A stretch of DNA of 10,188 nt from an uncultured Clostridia bacterium (GTDB taxonomy: Bacteria > Bacillota > Clostridia > Monoglobales > Firm-18). The notes beneath the pieces are model-generated. The model had not been told where the DNA came from. It did no database searches and worked only from the letters and a program-made list of their open reading frames with translations. Location of the stretch: contig CALDNB010000020.1 of assembly GCA_937914775.1 (NCBI GenBank), positions 1 to 10,188 on the forward strand, written 5' to 3'. Shown in pieces: positions 1 through 5,225 of the stretch (the stretch's first letter is position 1; the number at the start of each line of letters is the position of its first letter). The position numbers and the translations under genes were made by a program.

Positions 1-719
1 TTCCCGAAGAAGAACTTGTTTCTCCTCTTCGCCCTGTTATTCGTATGGCAACAAAGGAAGATATGCAAAAACTTTCTGAAATCGAGGAAAAGGAAAAAAG
101 AGCCTTTGACCTTTGTCAGGAAAAAATAAAAGAGCATAAACTTGATATGACTTTAATCGATGTGGAATACACTTTCGACTTAAGTAAGGTATTATTCTAT
201 TTCACCGCAGACGGAAGAGTAGATTTCCGTGAACTGGTTAAATCACTGGCAAGTATATTTAAAACAAGAATAGAACTTCGCCAGATTGGTGTCCGTGACG
301 AAGCAAAACTTTTAGGCGGTATCGGTATTTGCGGAAGACAACTTTGCTGTAAAACATTTTTAAACGATTTCCACCCCGTTTCAATCAAAATGGCAAAAGA
401 ACAGAATTTGTCACTTAATCCCACAAAGATTTCAGGTTGTTGCGGACGTTTAATGTGTTGTTTAAAATATGAAAACGACACTTATGAGGAAATGCTTAAA
501 TATGTTCCTAAGGTTGATGCAATAGTAAGCACTCCCGACGGAAAAGGCGTAGTTGTTGACAACAACGTATTGTCAGGAATGATTAAAGTAAAACTTGAAG
601 ATTCAGATATTACTGTGCCGCAGACTTACAGTTATAAAGATGTAACCATCATTAAGGATGCTGCCATTAAACTGACAAAAGAAGAAATAAAGGCATTAAA
701 AGATTTGGAAGACAAATAG
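1..719 (+). CDS. ricT: RicT/YaaT family protein (PSP1 domain), 5'-truncated by the window edge
   Basis: RicT is, in Bacillus subtilis, a subunit of the Fe-S-containing RicA-RicF-RicT (Y-complex), which helps RNase Y mature mRNAs and affects sporulation, competence and biofilm formation. The reading frame is open to the left edge: from position 3 it reads PEEELVSPLRPVIRMATKED, and family members have matching sequence upstream, so the ATG at 45 is internal and about 40-50 N-terminal residues are missing. Very conserved blocks are FYFTADGRVDFRELVK, RIELRQIGVRDEAKLLGGIG and NLSLNPTKISG. Two cysteine clusters, CGRQLCC and CCGRLMCC, match the cluster-ligand cysteines of the family, with one additional Cys in the second. 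The protein ends in a lysine/glutamate-rich tail at a TAG. The ferredoxin gene follows after 68 nt. The family call is secure; the exact cellular role in this organism is inferred from Bacillus. Confidence 0.95.
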   Translation, partial: PEEELVSPLRPVIRMATKEDMQKLSEIEEKEKRAFDLCQEKIKEHKLDMTLIDVEYTFDLSKVLFYFTADGRVDFRELVKSLASIFKTRIELRQIGVRDEAKLLGGIGICGRQLCCKTFLNDFHPVSIKMAKEQNLSLNPTKISGCCGRLMCCLKYENDTYEEMLKYVPKVDAIVSTPDGKGVVVDNNVLSGMIKVKLEDSDITVPQTYSYKDVTIIKDAAIKLTKEEIKALKDLEDK

Positions 720-726
720 GTATATA

Positions 727-754
727 CTTTGCATAAGCCGTCGGCTTATCAAAG
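727..754 (+). other. Intergenic hairpin between ricT and the ferredoxin gene
   Basis: CTTTG (727-731) and ATAAGCC (733-739) pair with GGCTTAT (743-749) and CAAAG (750-754). This gives 12 base pairs with one bulged C (732) and a 3-nt loop. It lies 8 nt after the ricT stop. No T-run follows (the next bases are ATAATATATAAA), so it is a poor intrinsic terminator. An mRNA 3'-end stabiliser, a processing site or a weak attenuator fits better. Function is inferred only. Confidence 0.5.
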
Positions 755-773
755 ATAATATATAAAATTTTAC

Positions 774-781
774 AGGAGGTG
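774..781 (+). promoter_or_regulatory. Ribosome binding site of the ferredoxin gene
   Basis: AGGAGGTG lies six T residues upstream of a GTG codon at 788. This near-consensus Shine-Dalgarno site fixes the GTG start of the small ferredoxin gene, which has no suitable ATG. Confidence 0.85.
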
Positions 782-787
782 TTTTTT

Positions 788-958
788 GTGGCTTACAAAA
801 TTACAGATGAATGCATCAACTGCGGTGCTTGTGCAGGTGAATGTCCGGTAAGTTGTATTTCAGAAGGTGATGACAAATACGTTATCAACGCTGACGAATG
901 CATCGAATGCGGCGCTTGTGCAGGTGTTTGCCCTGTAGGTGCTCCACAACAAGACTAA
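788..958 (+). CDS. 2[4Fe-4S] clostridial-type ferredoxin, 56 aa, GTG start
   Basis: This is a small soluble low-potential electron carrier for anaerobic redox enzymes such as pyruvate:ferredoxin oxidoreductase and hydrogenase. The 56-residue product starts MAYKITDECINCGACAGECP and ends CPVGAPQQD, closely following the classic clostridial ferredoxin plan. Two CxxCxxCxxxCP motifs are complete: Cys 9, 12, 15, 19 and Cys 38, 41, 44, 48. The sequence is an internal duplication, with CGACAGECP in the first half matching CGACAGVCP in the second. A ninth cysteine, Cys23 (in CPVSCIS), lies at a site that is usually alanine in clostridial ferredoxins; it is not one of the expected ligands. A strong ribosome site precedes the GTG and a strong terminator follows the TAA by 10 nt. 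It could be co-transcribed with ricT or have its own promoter; I found no convincing promoter in the 68-nt gap. Confidence 0.96.
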   Translation: MAYKITDECINCGACAGECPVSCISEGDDKYVINADECIECGACAGVCPVGAPQQD

Positions 959-968
959 TATAAATAAG

Positions 969-1000
969 AAAATCCGTAGCATACGCTACGGATTTTTTAT
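969..1000. terminator. Bidirectional intrinsic terminator between ferredoxin and the SPFH gene
   Basis: AAAATCCGTAGC (969-980) pairs perfectly with GCTACGGATTTT (985-996) around an ATAC loop. On the plus strand it is followed by TTATTTTATT, and on the minus strand the stem ends in TTTTCTTATTT. It sits in the 43-nt gap between two convergent stop codons (958 and 1002), so it can end both transcripts. Confidence 0.93.
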
Positions 1001-1001
1001 T

Positions 1002-1946
1002 TTATTCACAGCAATAATCTATTTTTTCTTCAGGTATTTCTATTGTGCTGTCGGGATTTGTACTGTCTCCAAGACCTGTTGTTTCGGAAAACACAACATT
1101 TGATTTTGCCATATTTACGGTGTCTGTGGGAACAATGATTTTTGCCGCCTTGCCATCTGCCATAGCAATTAATGCCTCGTATTTTTTAAGTTCTAAAACT
1201 GCTTCGTCAACTGCGGCACGTTTTAGTGCTATAAGACCGTCTGCCTCTGCAGTTTTTGAAAGTAGTATTGCTTTTGCCTCACCCTCTGCTCTGGCAATTC
1301 TTGCATCTCTTTCACCCTCGGCTTCAAGTATCATTGCCTGTTTGTCACCCTCTGCACGGGTTATGGCTGCGGCTTTATGTCCCTCTGCCTGAAGCATTGT
1401 TTCACGGCGATCACGTTCTGCTTTCATCTGCTTTTCCATAGCATTCTGAATTTCTGTTGGAGGAATAATGTTTTTAAGTTCAACTCTGTTTACCTTGATG
1501 CCCCATTTATCTGTTGCCTCGTCCAGAATAGTTGTCATTTTTCCGTTAATGGTATCACGGGAGGTTAATGTTCCGTCAAGTTCCAGTTCACCAACTAAGT
1601 TTCTTAATGTTGTTGCTGCAAGATTTTCAAGGGCAGAAATGGGATTTACCGCACCGTAAGCATAAAGTTTTGCATCAAATACCTCAAAATATATAACTGT
1701 GTCAATTTGCATAGTTACGTTATCTTTAGTAATAACGGGCTGTGGCGGTGAGTCAAGGTACTGTTCTTTTAAAGTAACTCTTTTTGCAATTCTTTCTATA
1801 AAAGGTAACTTAATATGAATTCCCGCTGCCCATGTTGTTCTGTATTTTCCAAGCAACTCGATAACGTATTCGTGTGCCTGAGGCACAATTTTAATGTTGG
1901 GGATTATAACAACCGCAAGTATTACAAGTAAATAAACTAAAACCAT
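1002..1946 (-). CDS. SPFH/Band 7 (stomatin-prohibitin-flotillin) membrane protein, QmcA-like
   Basis: SPFH proteins are membrane-anchored and oligomerise into large assemblies that organise membrane microdomains and modulate proteases; no enzymatic reaction is known for this one. The 314-residue product has one N-terminal hydrophobic segment (about residues 2-20), then the SPFH domain (about 22-180) with EYVIELLGKYRTTWAAGIHI, DNVTMQIDTVIYFEV and WGIKVNRVELKNIIPP, then an Ala/Glu-rich coiled coil (about 170-260). Length and block order fit the QmcA/stomatin type (E. coli QmcA is about 305 aa). Residues 187-230 form four 11-residue AEG repeats. The C-terminus is acidic and ends YCCE. The NfeD-type partner often found beside such genes is absent here; the upstream neighbour is uppP, 44 nt away with no terminator between them, so both probably share one mRNA. 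The ATG is supported by AAGGAAGAG at 1952-1960. Confidence 0.93.
   Translation of the reverse strand: MVLVYLLVILAVVIIPNIKIVPQAHEYVIELLGKYRTTWAAGIHIKLPFIERIAKRVTLKEQYLDSPPQPVITKDNVTMQIDTVIYFEVFDAKLYAYGAVNPISALENLAATTLRNLVGELELDGTLTSRDTINGKMTTILDEATDKWGIKVNRVELKNIIPPTEIQNAMEKQMKAERDRRETMLQAEGHKAAAITRAEGDKQAMILEAEGERDARIARAEGEAKAILLSKTAEADGLIALKRAAVDEAVLELKKYEALIAMADGKAAKIIVPTDTVNMAKSNVVFSETTGLGDSTNPDSTIEIPEEKIDYCCE
1257..1388 (-). repeat. Four 33-bp (11-residue) AEG repeats in the SPFH coiled coil
   Basis: Residues 187-230 of the SPFH protein read as four consecutive 11-residue units, AEGHKAAAITR, AEGDKQAMILE, AEGERDARIAR and AEGEAKAILLS. Each begins AEG and has aliphatic residues near positions 8-10. 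Eleven-residue periodicity is typical of the SPFH coiled-coil stalk, and QmcA has similar AEG units. The repeat is at protein level; the DNA copies have diverged. Confidence 0.85.
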
Positions 1947-1990
1947 ATTTTCTCTTCCTTTCTCTTTTTTATTATTTTCCCTCTCACACT

Positions 1991-2791
1991 TTAAAATACC
2001 AAAAAGTATGAAATAACCAAAAGACCAAGAATTATTCTGTAAACACCAAATGCTTTAAAATCGTGCTTCTGAACATAAGAAATTAAAAACTTAATTGCTA
2101 TAACAGAAACTATATAGGCAACTGCCATACCTGTTAACAGCACTACCGCCTCAAAGCCTGTCATGGAAAGGCCGTATTTTAAAATCTTAAGTGCACTTAC
2201 ACCAACCATTACAGGTATTGCCATAAAGAATGAATATTCTGCCGCTACTCCTCGTCCGCATCCCACAAGCATTGCACCCAATATTGTTGCGCCTGACCTT
2301 GATGTGCCGGGAATTATGGACAACACCTGAAAACAACCTATTAACAAGGCAGTTTTGTAAGTCATTTCGTTCATATTATTAACTGTTGGCTTTTTGTTTT
2401 TTCTTTCAATCAGTATAAACAGTATGCCATAAATTATAAGCATAGCAGATACTACCTGCCAGTTTTCGAATTTTTCCATAATGTTGTCAAGTAAAAGTCC
2501 TATTACCGCTGCAGGCAGACAACCAACTATTACTTTAAACCACATATCCCATGTGCTCTTTTTCTCAAGTTTGGTTTTTGACGGTGCAAAGGGATTAAGT
2601 TTATGAAAATAAAGAGTAACTACCGCCAAAATTGCACCAAGTTGTATTACATACAAATATAAATCGGAGTTTGTAAAGCCGTTGTTGTTAATAAGTTCGT
2701 TAACAAGTATCATGTGCCCTGTTGAACTTATGGGAAGCCATTCAGTAATACCTTCTACAATTCCTAGTATAATTGACTTTAATATTTCCAT
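1991..2791 (-). CDS. uppP: Undecaprenyl-diphosphatase (UppP/BacA)
   Basis: This integral membrane enzyme hydrolyses undecaprenyl diphosphate to undecaprenyl phosphate, recycling the lipid carrier for peptidoglycan and other wall polymers; extra copies confer bacitracin resistance. Length (266 aa) is normal. The first signature, EGITEWLPISSTGH, lies at residues 13-26, with the catalytic Glu13/Glu17, Ser23 and His26 region intact. The second signature, PGTSRSGATI, lies at 161-170 and contains the essential arginine (Arg165). The rest is a series of hydrophobic helices. The ATG at 2791 has AGGAGGAAA at 2796-2804. It is the first gene of a two-gene unit with the SPFH gene and has its own sigma-A-type promoter just upstream. 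Nothing suggests a specific bacitracin-resistance context. Confidence 0.97.
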   Translation of the reverse strand: MEILKSIILGIVEGITEWLPISSTGHMILVNELINNNGFTNSDLYLYVIQLGAILAVVTLYFHKLNPFAPSKTKLEKKSTWDMWFKVIVGCLPAAVIGLLLDNIMEKFENWQVVSAMLIIYGILFILIERKNKKPTVNNMNEMTYKTALLIGCFQVLSIIPGTSRSGATILGAMLVGCGRGVAAEYSFFMAIPVMVGVSALKILKYGLSMTGFEAVVLLTGMAVAYIVSVIAIKFLISYVQKHDFKAFGVYRIILGLLVISYFLVF

Positions 2792-2813
2792 TCTGTTTCC
2801 TCCTCATATATAT

Positions 2814-2842
2814 ATTTTACCAAATTATAATTCATTTGTAAA
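2814..2842 (-). promoter_or_regulatory. Sigma-A-type promoter of uppP
   Basis: On the minus strand, a -35 box TTTACA (2837-2842) and a -10 box TAAAAT (2814-2819) are separated by exactly 17 nt. Predicted transcription starts near 2807, giving a leader of only about 16 nt that carries the uppP ribosome site. The -35 box lies 4 nt from the end of the argF terminator stem, so one transcription unit ends where the next begins. Confidence 0.72.
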
Positions 2843-2846
2843 TAAC

Positions 2847-2874
2847 AAAAGGAATTGCTATTGCAATTCCTTTT
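2847..2874 (-). terminator. Intrinsic terminator of argF
   Basis: A perfect 12-bp stem, AAAAGGAATTGC (2847-2858) with GCAATTCCTTTT (2863-2874), has a 4-nt loop. It starts 4 nt after the argF stop codon. On the minus strand the stem ends in TTTT, followed by GTTATTT. Confidence 0.9.
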
Positions 2875-2878
2875 TATC

Positions 2879-3796
2879 TTACGCCATCAAAGTTACCATT
2901 ACTGCCTTCTGTGCATGTAATCTGTTTTCCGCTTCGTCAAATATTACAGAGTTTGGTCCGTCAATTATTTCTTCTGTCATTTCATAACCTCTGTATGCAG
3001 GAAGACAGTGCATAAATATCGCATCGTCTTTAGCGTGTGAGAACAGTTTTTTGTCAATCTGATAAGGCATAAATATTTCTCTTCTTTTTGCCTTTTCTTC
3101 TTCCTGTCCCATACTTACCCATGTGTCTGTATAAACTGCATCGGCGTCTTTTATTGCCTCAACAGGGTCTGTAGTTTCAACAATGCTTCCGCCTGTAAGT
3201 TTTGCCTGGGCTTTTGCTTTTTCCATAATTTCACCGTTACACCAGTAGCCTTTCGGTGCACCGATTGCAAAGTCCATACCTGCTTTTGCACATGCCTCTG
3301 CCAAAGAATGGGCAACGTTATTTCCGTCACCTATATATGCAAGTTTTTTACCTTTTAAACTTCCTTTGTGTTCATAAATTGTGAACAAATCTGCCAACGC
3401 CTGGCAGGGATGGTGGTCGTCTGTAAGACCGTTTATAATAGGAATTTGTCCGTACTTTGCCAAATCCTCAACGTCTGACTGCTTAAATGTTCTTATCATA
3501 ATTCCGTCAAGGTAGCGTGACAAAACGTTGGCTGTGTCGTATATTGTTTCGCCTCGTCCCAACTGAATGTCGGCAGAACTTAAGAACAGTCCCTGACCGC
3601 CCAACTGGCTTATACCTACTTCAAAGGAAACTCTTGTTCTTGTTGATGATTTTGCAAAAATCATACCAAGGGTTTTGCCCTCCAACTGTCTGTTAGCCAT
3701 TCCTGATTTTTGTTGTTTTTTAAGTTTTTCTGTTAAGGTCATAAGACTTTCAAATTCCTCAACAGTCAAATCTCCTATTGTTAATAAATGTTTCAT
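2879..3796 (-). CDS. argF: Ornithine carbamoyltransferase
   Basis: It transfers the carbamoyl group of carbamoyl phosphate to L-ornithine to give L-citrulline, a cytosolic step of arginine biosynthesis. Length (305 aa) is normal. The carbamoyl-phosphate loop STRTR is at residues 51-55, HPCQ at 129-132, the ornithine-binding DTWVSMG at 224-230 and HCLP at 263-266. The DTWVSMG loop and HCLPA distinguish it from aspartate carbamoyltransferase. No other arginine gene is in the window, so it appears as a single-gene unit with its own promoter and terminator. The ribosome site AGAAAGG (3809-3815) lies 12 nt from the ATG, longer than usual, but the N-terminus MKHLLTIGDL fits the family and no better start is in frame. 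A catabolic ArcB role is possible, but the lack of arcA/arcC neighbours favours biosynthesis. Confidence 0.96.
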   Translation of the reverse strand: MKHLLTIGDLTVEEFESLMTLTEKLKKQQKSGMANRQLEGKTLGMIFAKSSTRTRVSFEVGISQLGGQGLFLSSADIQLGRGETIYDTANVLSRYLDGIMIRTFKQSDVEDLAKYGQIPIINGLTDDHHPCQALADLFTIYEHKGSLKGKKLAYIGDGNNVAHSLAEACAKAGMDFAIGAPKGYWCNGEIMEKAKAQAKLTGGSIVETTDPVEAIKDADAVYTDTWVSMGQEEEKAKRREIFMPYQIDKKLFSHAKDDAIFMHCLPAYRGYEMTEEIIDGPNSVIFDEAENRLHAQKAVMVTLMA

Positions 3797-3833
3797 TTAG
3801 TATCATAACCTTTCTGCAACTCTTGATAAAGGT

Positions 3834-3862
3834 ATTATACAACACTATTTATAAATATGCAA
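3834..3862 (-). promoter_or_regulatory. Sigma-A-type promoter of argF
   Basis: On the minus strand, a -35 box TTGCAT (3857-3862) and a perfect -10 box TATAAT (3834-3839) are separated by 17 nt. Predicted transcription starts near 3827, giving a leader of about 31 nt. The promoter lies only 5 nt beyond the stop codon of the upstream small gene. Confidence 0.82.
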
Positions 3863-3866
3863 TAGT
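3844..3866 (-). promoter_or_regulatory. Palindromes in the argF promoter, possible ArgR/AhrC operator
   Basis: TATTTATAAATA (3846-3857) is a perfect 12-bp palindrome filling most of the spacer. A wider inverted repeat, ACTATT (3844-3849) and AATAGT (3861-3866), straddles the -35 box. ArgR/AhrC sites are AT-rich palindromes of about 18 bp placed over arg promoters, so position and composition fit. The sequence does not match the Bacillus ARG-box consensus closely, and AT-rich promoters give such palindromes by chance. Confidence 0.3.
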
Positions 3867-3867
3867 T

Positions 3868-4122
3868 TTATACATTTTGTATTTTCATAATTGTTTCAAC
3901 ATTACGTTTGTATCGTAAATTGATTTTTTTAACATACTTTTCTGCATAGCGTACTGCAAACTTCCCTACAGCACCTGCAAAAATCAAATTGAAACAAGTA
4001 ATTACGCGTTTTAAAAGGTCTGCCATTTCAATAAAGTTGTTGTCTGAATACCCTGCTGTTCCAATCAGCAAAAATGCTCCTGCCATAATAAGTGTGTTGC
4101 AAATAATTTTTAAATTTTTCAT
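3868..4122 (-). CDS. Small two-helix membrane protein of unknown function, 84 aa
   Basis: I do not recognise the family. The product starts MKNLKIICNT and has two hydrophobic segments, about residues 6-24 (TLIMAGAFLLIG core) and 41-58 (VITCFNLIFAGAVGKFAV). A short polar loop containing SDNN lies between them, and a strongly basic C-terminal tail (KYVKKINLRYKRN) follows, which is expected to stay in the cytoplasm. The start is placed at the ATG at 4122 because AAGGGGAG (4131-4138) lies 8 nt upstream; the in-frame GTG at 4131 overlaps that ribosome site and cannot use it. A possible extended -10 promoter lies just upstream. The gene sits between the kinase gene and argF on the same strand, with its stop 5 nt from the argF promoter and no terminator of its own. 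Coding status rests on the ribosome site and membrane-protein composition only. Confidence 0.62.
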   Translation of the reverse strand: MKNLKIICNTLIMAGAFLLIGTAGYSDNNFIEMADLLKRVITCFNLIFAGAVGKFAVRYAEKYVKKINLRYKRNVETIMKIQNV

Positions 4123-4130
4123 AAAGTTCA

Positions 4131-4138
4131 CTCCCCTT
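4131..4138 (-). promoter_or_regulatory. Ribosome binding site of the small membrane protein gene
   Basis: AAGGGGAG on the minus strand lies 8 nt before the ATG at 4122. It overlaps the in-frame GTG at 4131, which therefore cannot be the start. It is also one arm of an inverted repeat (4133-4139 with 4155-4161). Confidence 0.7.
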
Positions 4139-4161
4139 TGTCTTTATTGTACCAAAAGGGG
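4133..4161 (-). promoter_or_regulatory. Inverted repeat able to hide the small gene's ribosome site
   Basis: CCCCTTT and AAAGGGG form a perfect 7-bp inverted repeat (4133-4139 with 4155-4161) around a 15-nt loop. One arm is the Shine-Dalgarno core. In a long transcript reading through from the upstream kinase gene, this would mask the ribosome site. A transcript starting just downstream of the candidate -10 box would lack the masking arm. This is inference from sequence only. Confidence 0.35.
4146..4154 (-). promoter_or_regulatory. Possible extended -10 promoter of the small membrane protein gene
   Basis: The minus strand reads TGGTACAAT: a -10-like TACAAT (4146-4151) preceded by a TGn extension. 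No good -35 box is present at the right distance (only a T-rich stretch), so this would depend on the extended -10. Predicted start near 4139 leaves a very short leader holding the ribosome site. Confidence 0.35.
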
Positions 4162-4183
4162 TGTCCCATAAAAAGGACAGTGA

Positions 4184-5173
4184 TTATAAGTCCAGAGTAC
4201 TGCCGCCTATAAATTCACGAATTAATGAAAATGGCGGTATCATATTTGTATTTATCTCCTGAAAACCGTTTAACAGTTCACGGATACTGTTGATTTTCTC
4301 CGCATTTTCTGTATCATTTTCGCTTCCCTCAAAAAGGGTGCCGATATAACTTTTATAAACTGCAAGTTCATACAAAAGTGACGAGTTGAAAATTATGTCC
4401 GCACTGTCGGTATAGGGATAAATATTTCTCTGTGCACCTGCCTCTACCTCAGGCCACATCCGGAATGTTCTTTGATAACTTGTATTTCTGAAACTGTTGT
4501 CACGGATAAGGCGTCTTATCTGCCTTGTAGTCTGTGACTTAATTCGTTCCCCGTCATTTCGTGACAGAGCAGTCAGTGCAGAACAATAGACTTTATACTT
4601 TCTGTCATCTGCTATATTATCGGTAATTTTACTGTTAAGGGCGTGGATACCCTCAACAATTATTATTTCGTCATTTTGAAGTTTAACTGCCCTTTCTCCT
4701 TTTGTGCTTTTAGATTTTTCAAAATCAAAGGCAGGAATATATGCGGTTTTCCCCGACACAAGGTCTGCCATATCCATATTAAATCTTTCGTAGTCAATGG
4801 CTTCTAAGTCTTCGATTTTTGACACTCCGAAACTATCTTTCGGGATATTTTCAGGGTCTAAGTAATAATCGTCCATAGATATAGAAACTGCGTTTAATCC
4901 AAGGACTTTTAAATGCAGTTGCAGTTTGTTTGCAAAAGAAGTTTTACCTGAGGACGACGGACCCGTTATAAGAACAATTTTCTTTTTGTCAATATTTTCA
5001 AGAATCTGCTCTGCAATTTCGGAAATATTTTGCTCGTGCCATATTTCGCTTACGTTTATAAGTTGGTTGGTTTTGCCCTCTTTTATAATTCTGTTTACAT
5101 CATCAATATTAACAATGCCAAGTTTTTCGCACCAACCCTTATATTTTTTCAGCACCATCTGTATTCTGTCCAA
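4184..5173 (-). CDS. Uridine kinase-like (phosphoribulokinase/uridine kinase family) nucleoside kinase, TTG start
   Basis: A cytosolic P-loop kinase, probably phosphorylating a nucleoside such as uridine with ATP or GTP; the true substrate is not shown by the sequence. The 329-residue product has Walker A GPSSSGKT at 71-78, the substrate-side motif MDDYYLD at 100-106, a Walker B-like IIIVEGIHALN around 170-180 and the arginine-rich lid RQIRRLIRD at 217-225. Residues 1-65 (with WCEKLGI and VSEIWHEQ) resemble the linker that, in longer clostridial homologues of about 550 aa, joins an N-terminal TGS/tRNA-synthetase-like part to the kinase; that N-terminal part is missing here. The TTG start is fixed by AGGAGG seven nt upstream. 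A terminator lies directly before it, so it is probably not a regular member of the BMC operon. It could instead act on another small substrate, as this family is diverse. Confidence 0.85.
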   Translation of the reverse strand: MDRIQMVLKKYKGWCEKLGIVNIDDVNRIIKEGKTNQLINVSEIWHEQNISEIAEQILENIDKKKIVLITGPSSSGKTSFANKLQLHLKVLGLNAVSISMDDYYLDPENIPKDSFGVSKIEDLEAIDYERFNMDMADLVSGKTAYIPAFDFEKSKSTKGERAVKLQNDEIIIVEGIHALNSKITDNIADDRKYKVYCSALTALSRNDGERIKSQTTRQIRRLIRDNSFRNTSYQRTFRMWPEVEAGAQRNIYPYTDSADIIFNSSLLYELAVYKSYIGTLFEGSENDTENAEKINSIRELLNGFQEINTNMIPPFSLIREFIGGSTLDL

Positions 5174-5180
5174 CTATATT

Positions 5181-5186
5181 CCTCCT
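5181..5186 (-). promoter_or_regulatory. Ribosome binding site fixing the TTG start of the kinase gene
   Basis: A perfect AGGAGG lies 7 nt before the TTG at 5173. It follows the terminator T-run by only 3 nt, so there is no room for a promoter between the terminator and this site. Confidence 0.85.
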
Positions 5187-5189
5187 ATC

Positions 5190-5218
5190 AAAAAAACAGA
5201 CTGATACAGTCTGTTTTT
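5190..5218 (-). terminator. Intrinsic terminator after rhamnulokinase (end of the BMC operon)
   Basis: A perfect 12-bp stem, AAAAACAGACTG (5192-5203) with CAGTCTGTTTTT (5207-5218), has a 3-nt loop. On the minus strand the stem runs into a TTTTTTT tract (5190-5196). It begins 7 nt after the rhamnulokinase stop and ends just before the ribosome site of the kinase gene, so it could also act as a readthrough control for that gene. Confidence 0.93.
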
Positions 5219-5225
5219 AAGTCAA

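Noticed and set aside
45..47. ATG at 45 as the start of ricT
   Set aside because: The frame is open upstream to position 3, the upstream residues match the family (PLRPVIR), and no ribosome site precedes the ATG.
727..754. Hairpin after ricT as an intrinsic terminator
   Set aside because: The stem is good, but no T-run follows; the next bases are A-rich.
1045..1392. Long plus-strand open frame opposite the SPFH coiled coil
   Set aside because: It is a shadow of the Ala/Glu-rich coiled-coil codons on the minus strand, with low-complexity Ser/Ala composition and no family resemblance.
2879..3796. argF as part of an arginine deiminase pathway (arcB)
   Set aside because: No arcA, arcC or antiporter gene is adjacent, and the gene stands as a single unit with its own promoter and terminator.
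4129..4131. GTG at 4131 as the start of the small membrane protein
   Set aside because: It overlaps the Shine-Dalgarno sequence; the ATG at 4122 has correct 8-nt spacing.
4161..4180. TGTCC/GGACA hairpin after the kinase stop as a terminator
   Set aside because: The stem is only 5-6 bp and is followed by CCCCTTTTGG rather than a clear T-run; it is too weak to call.
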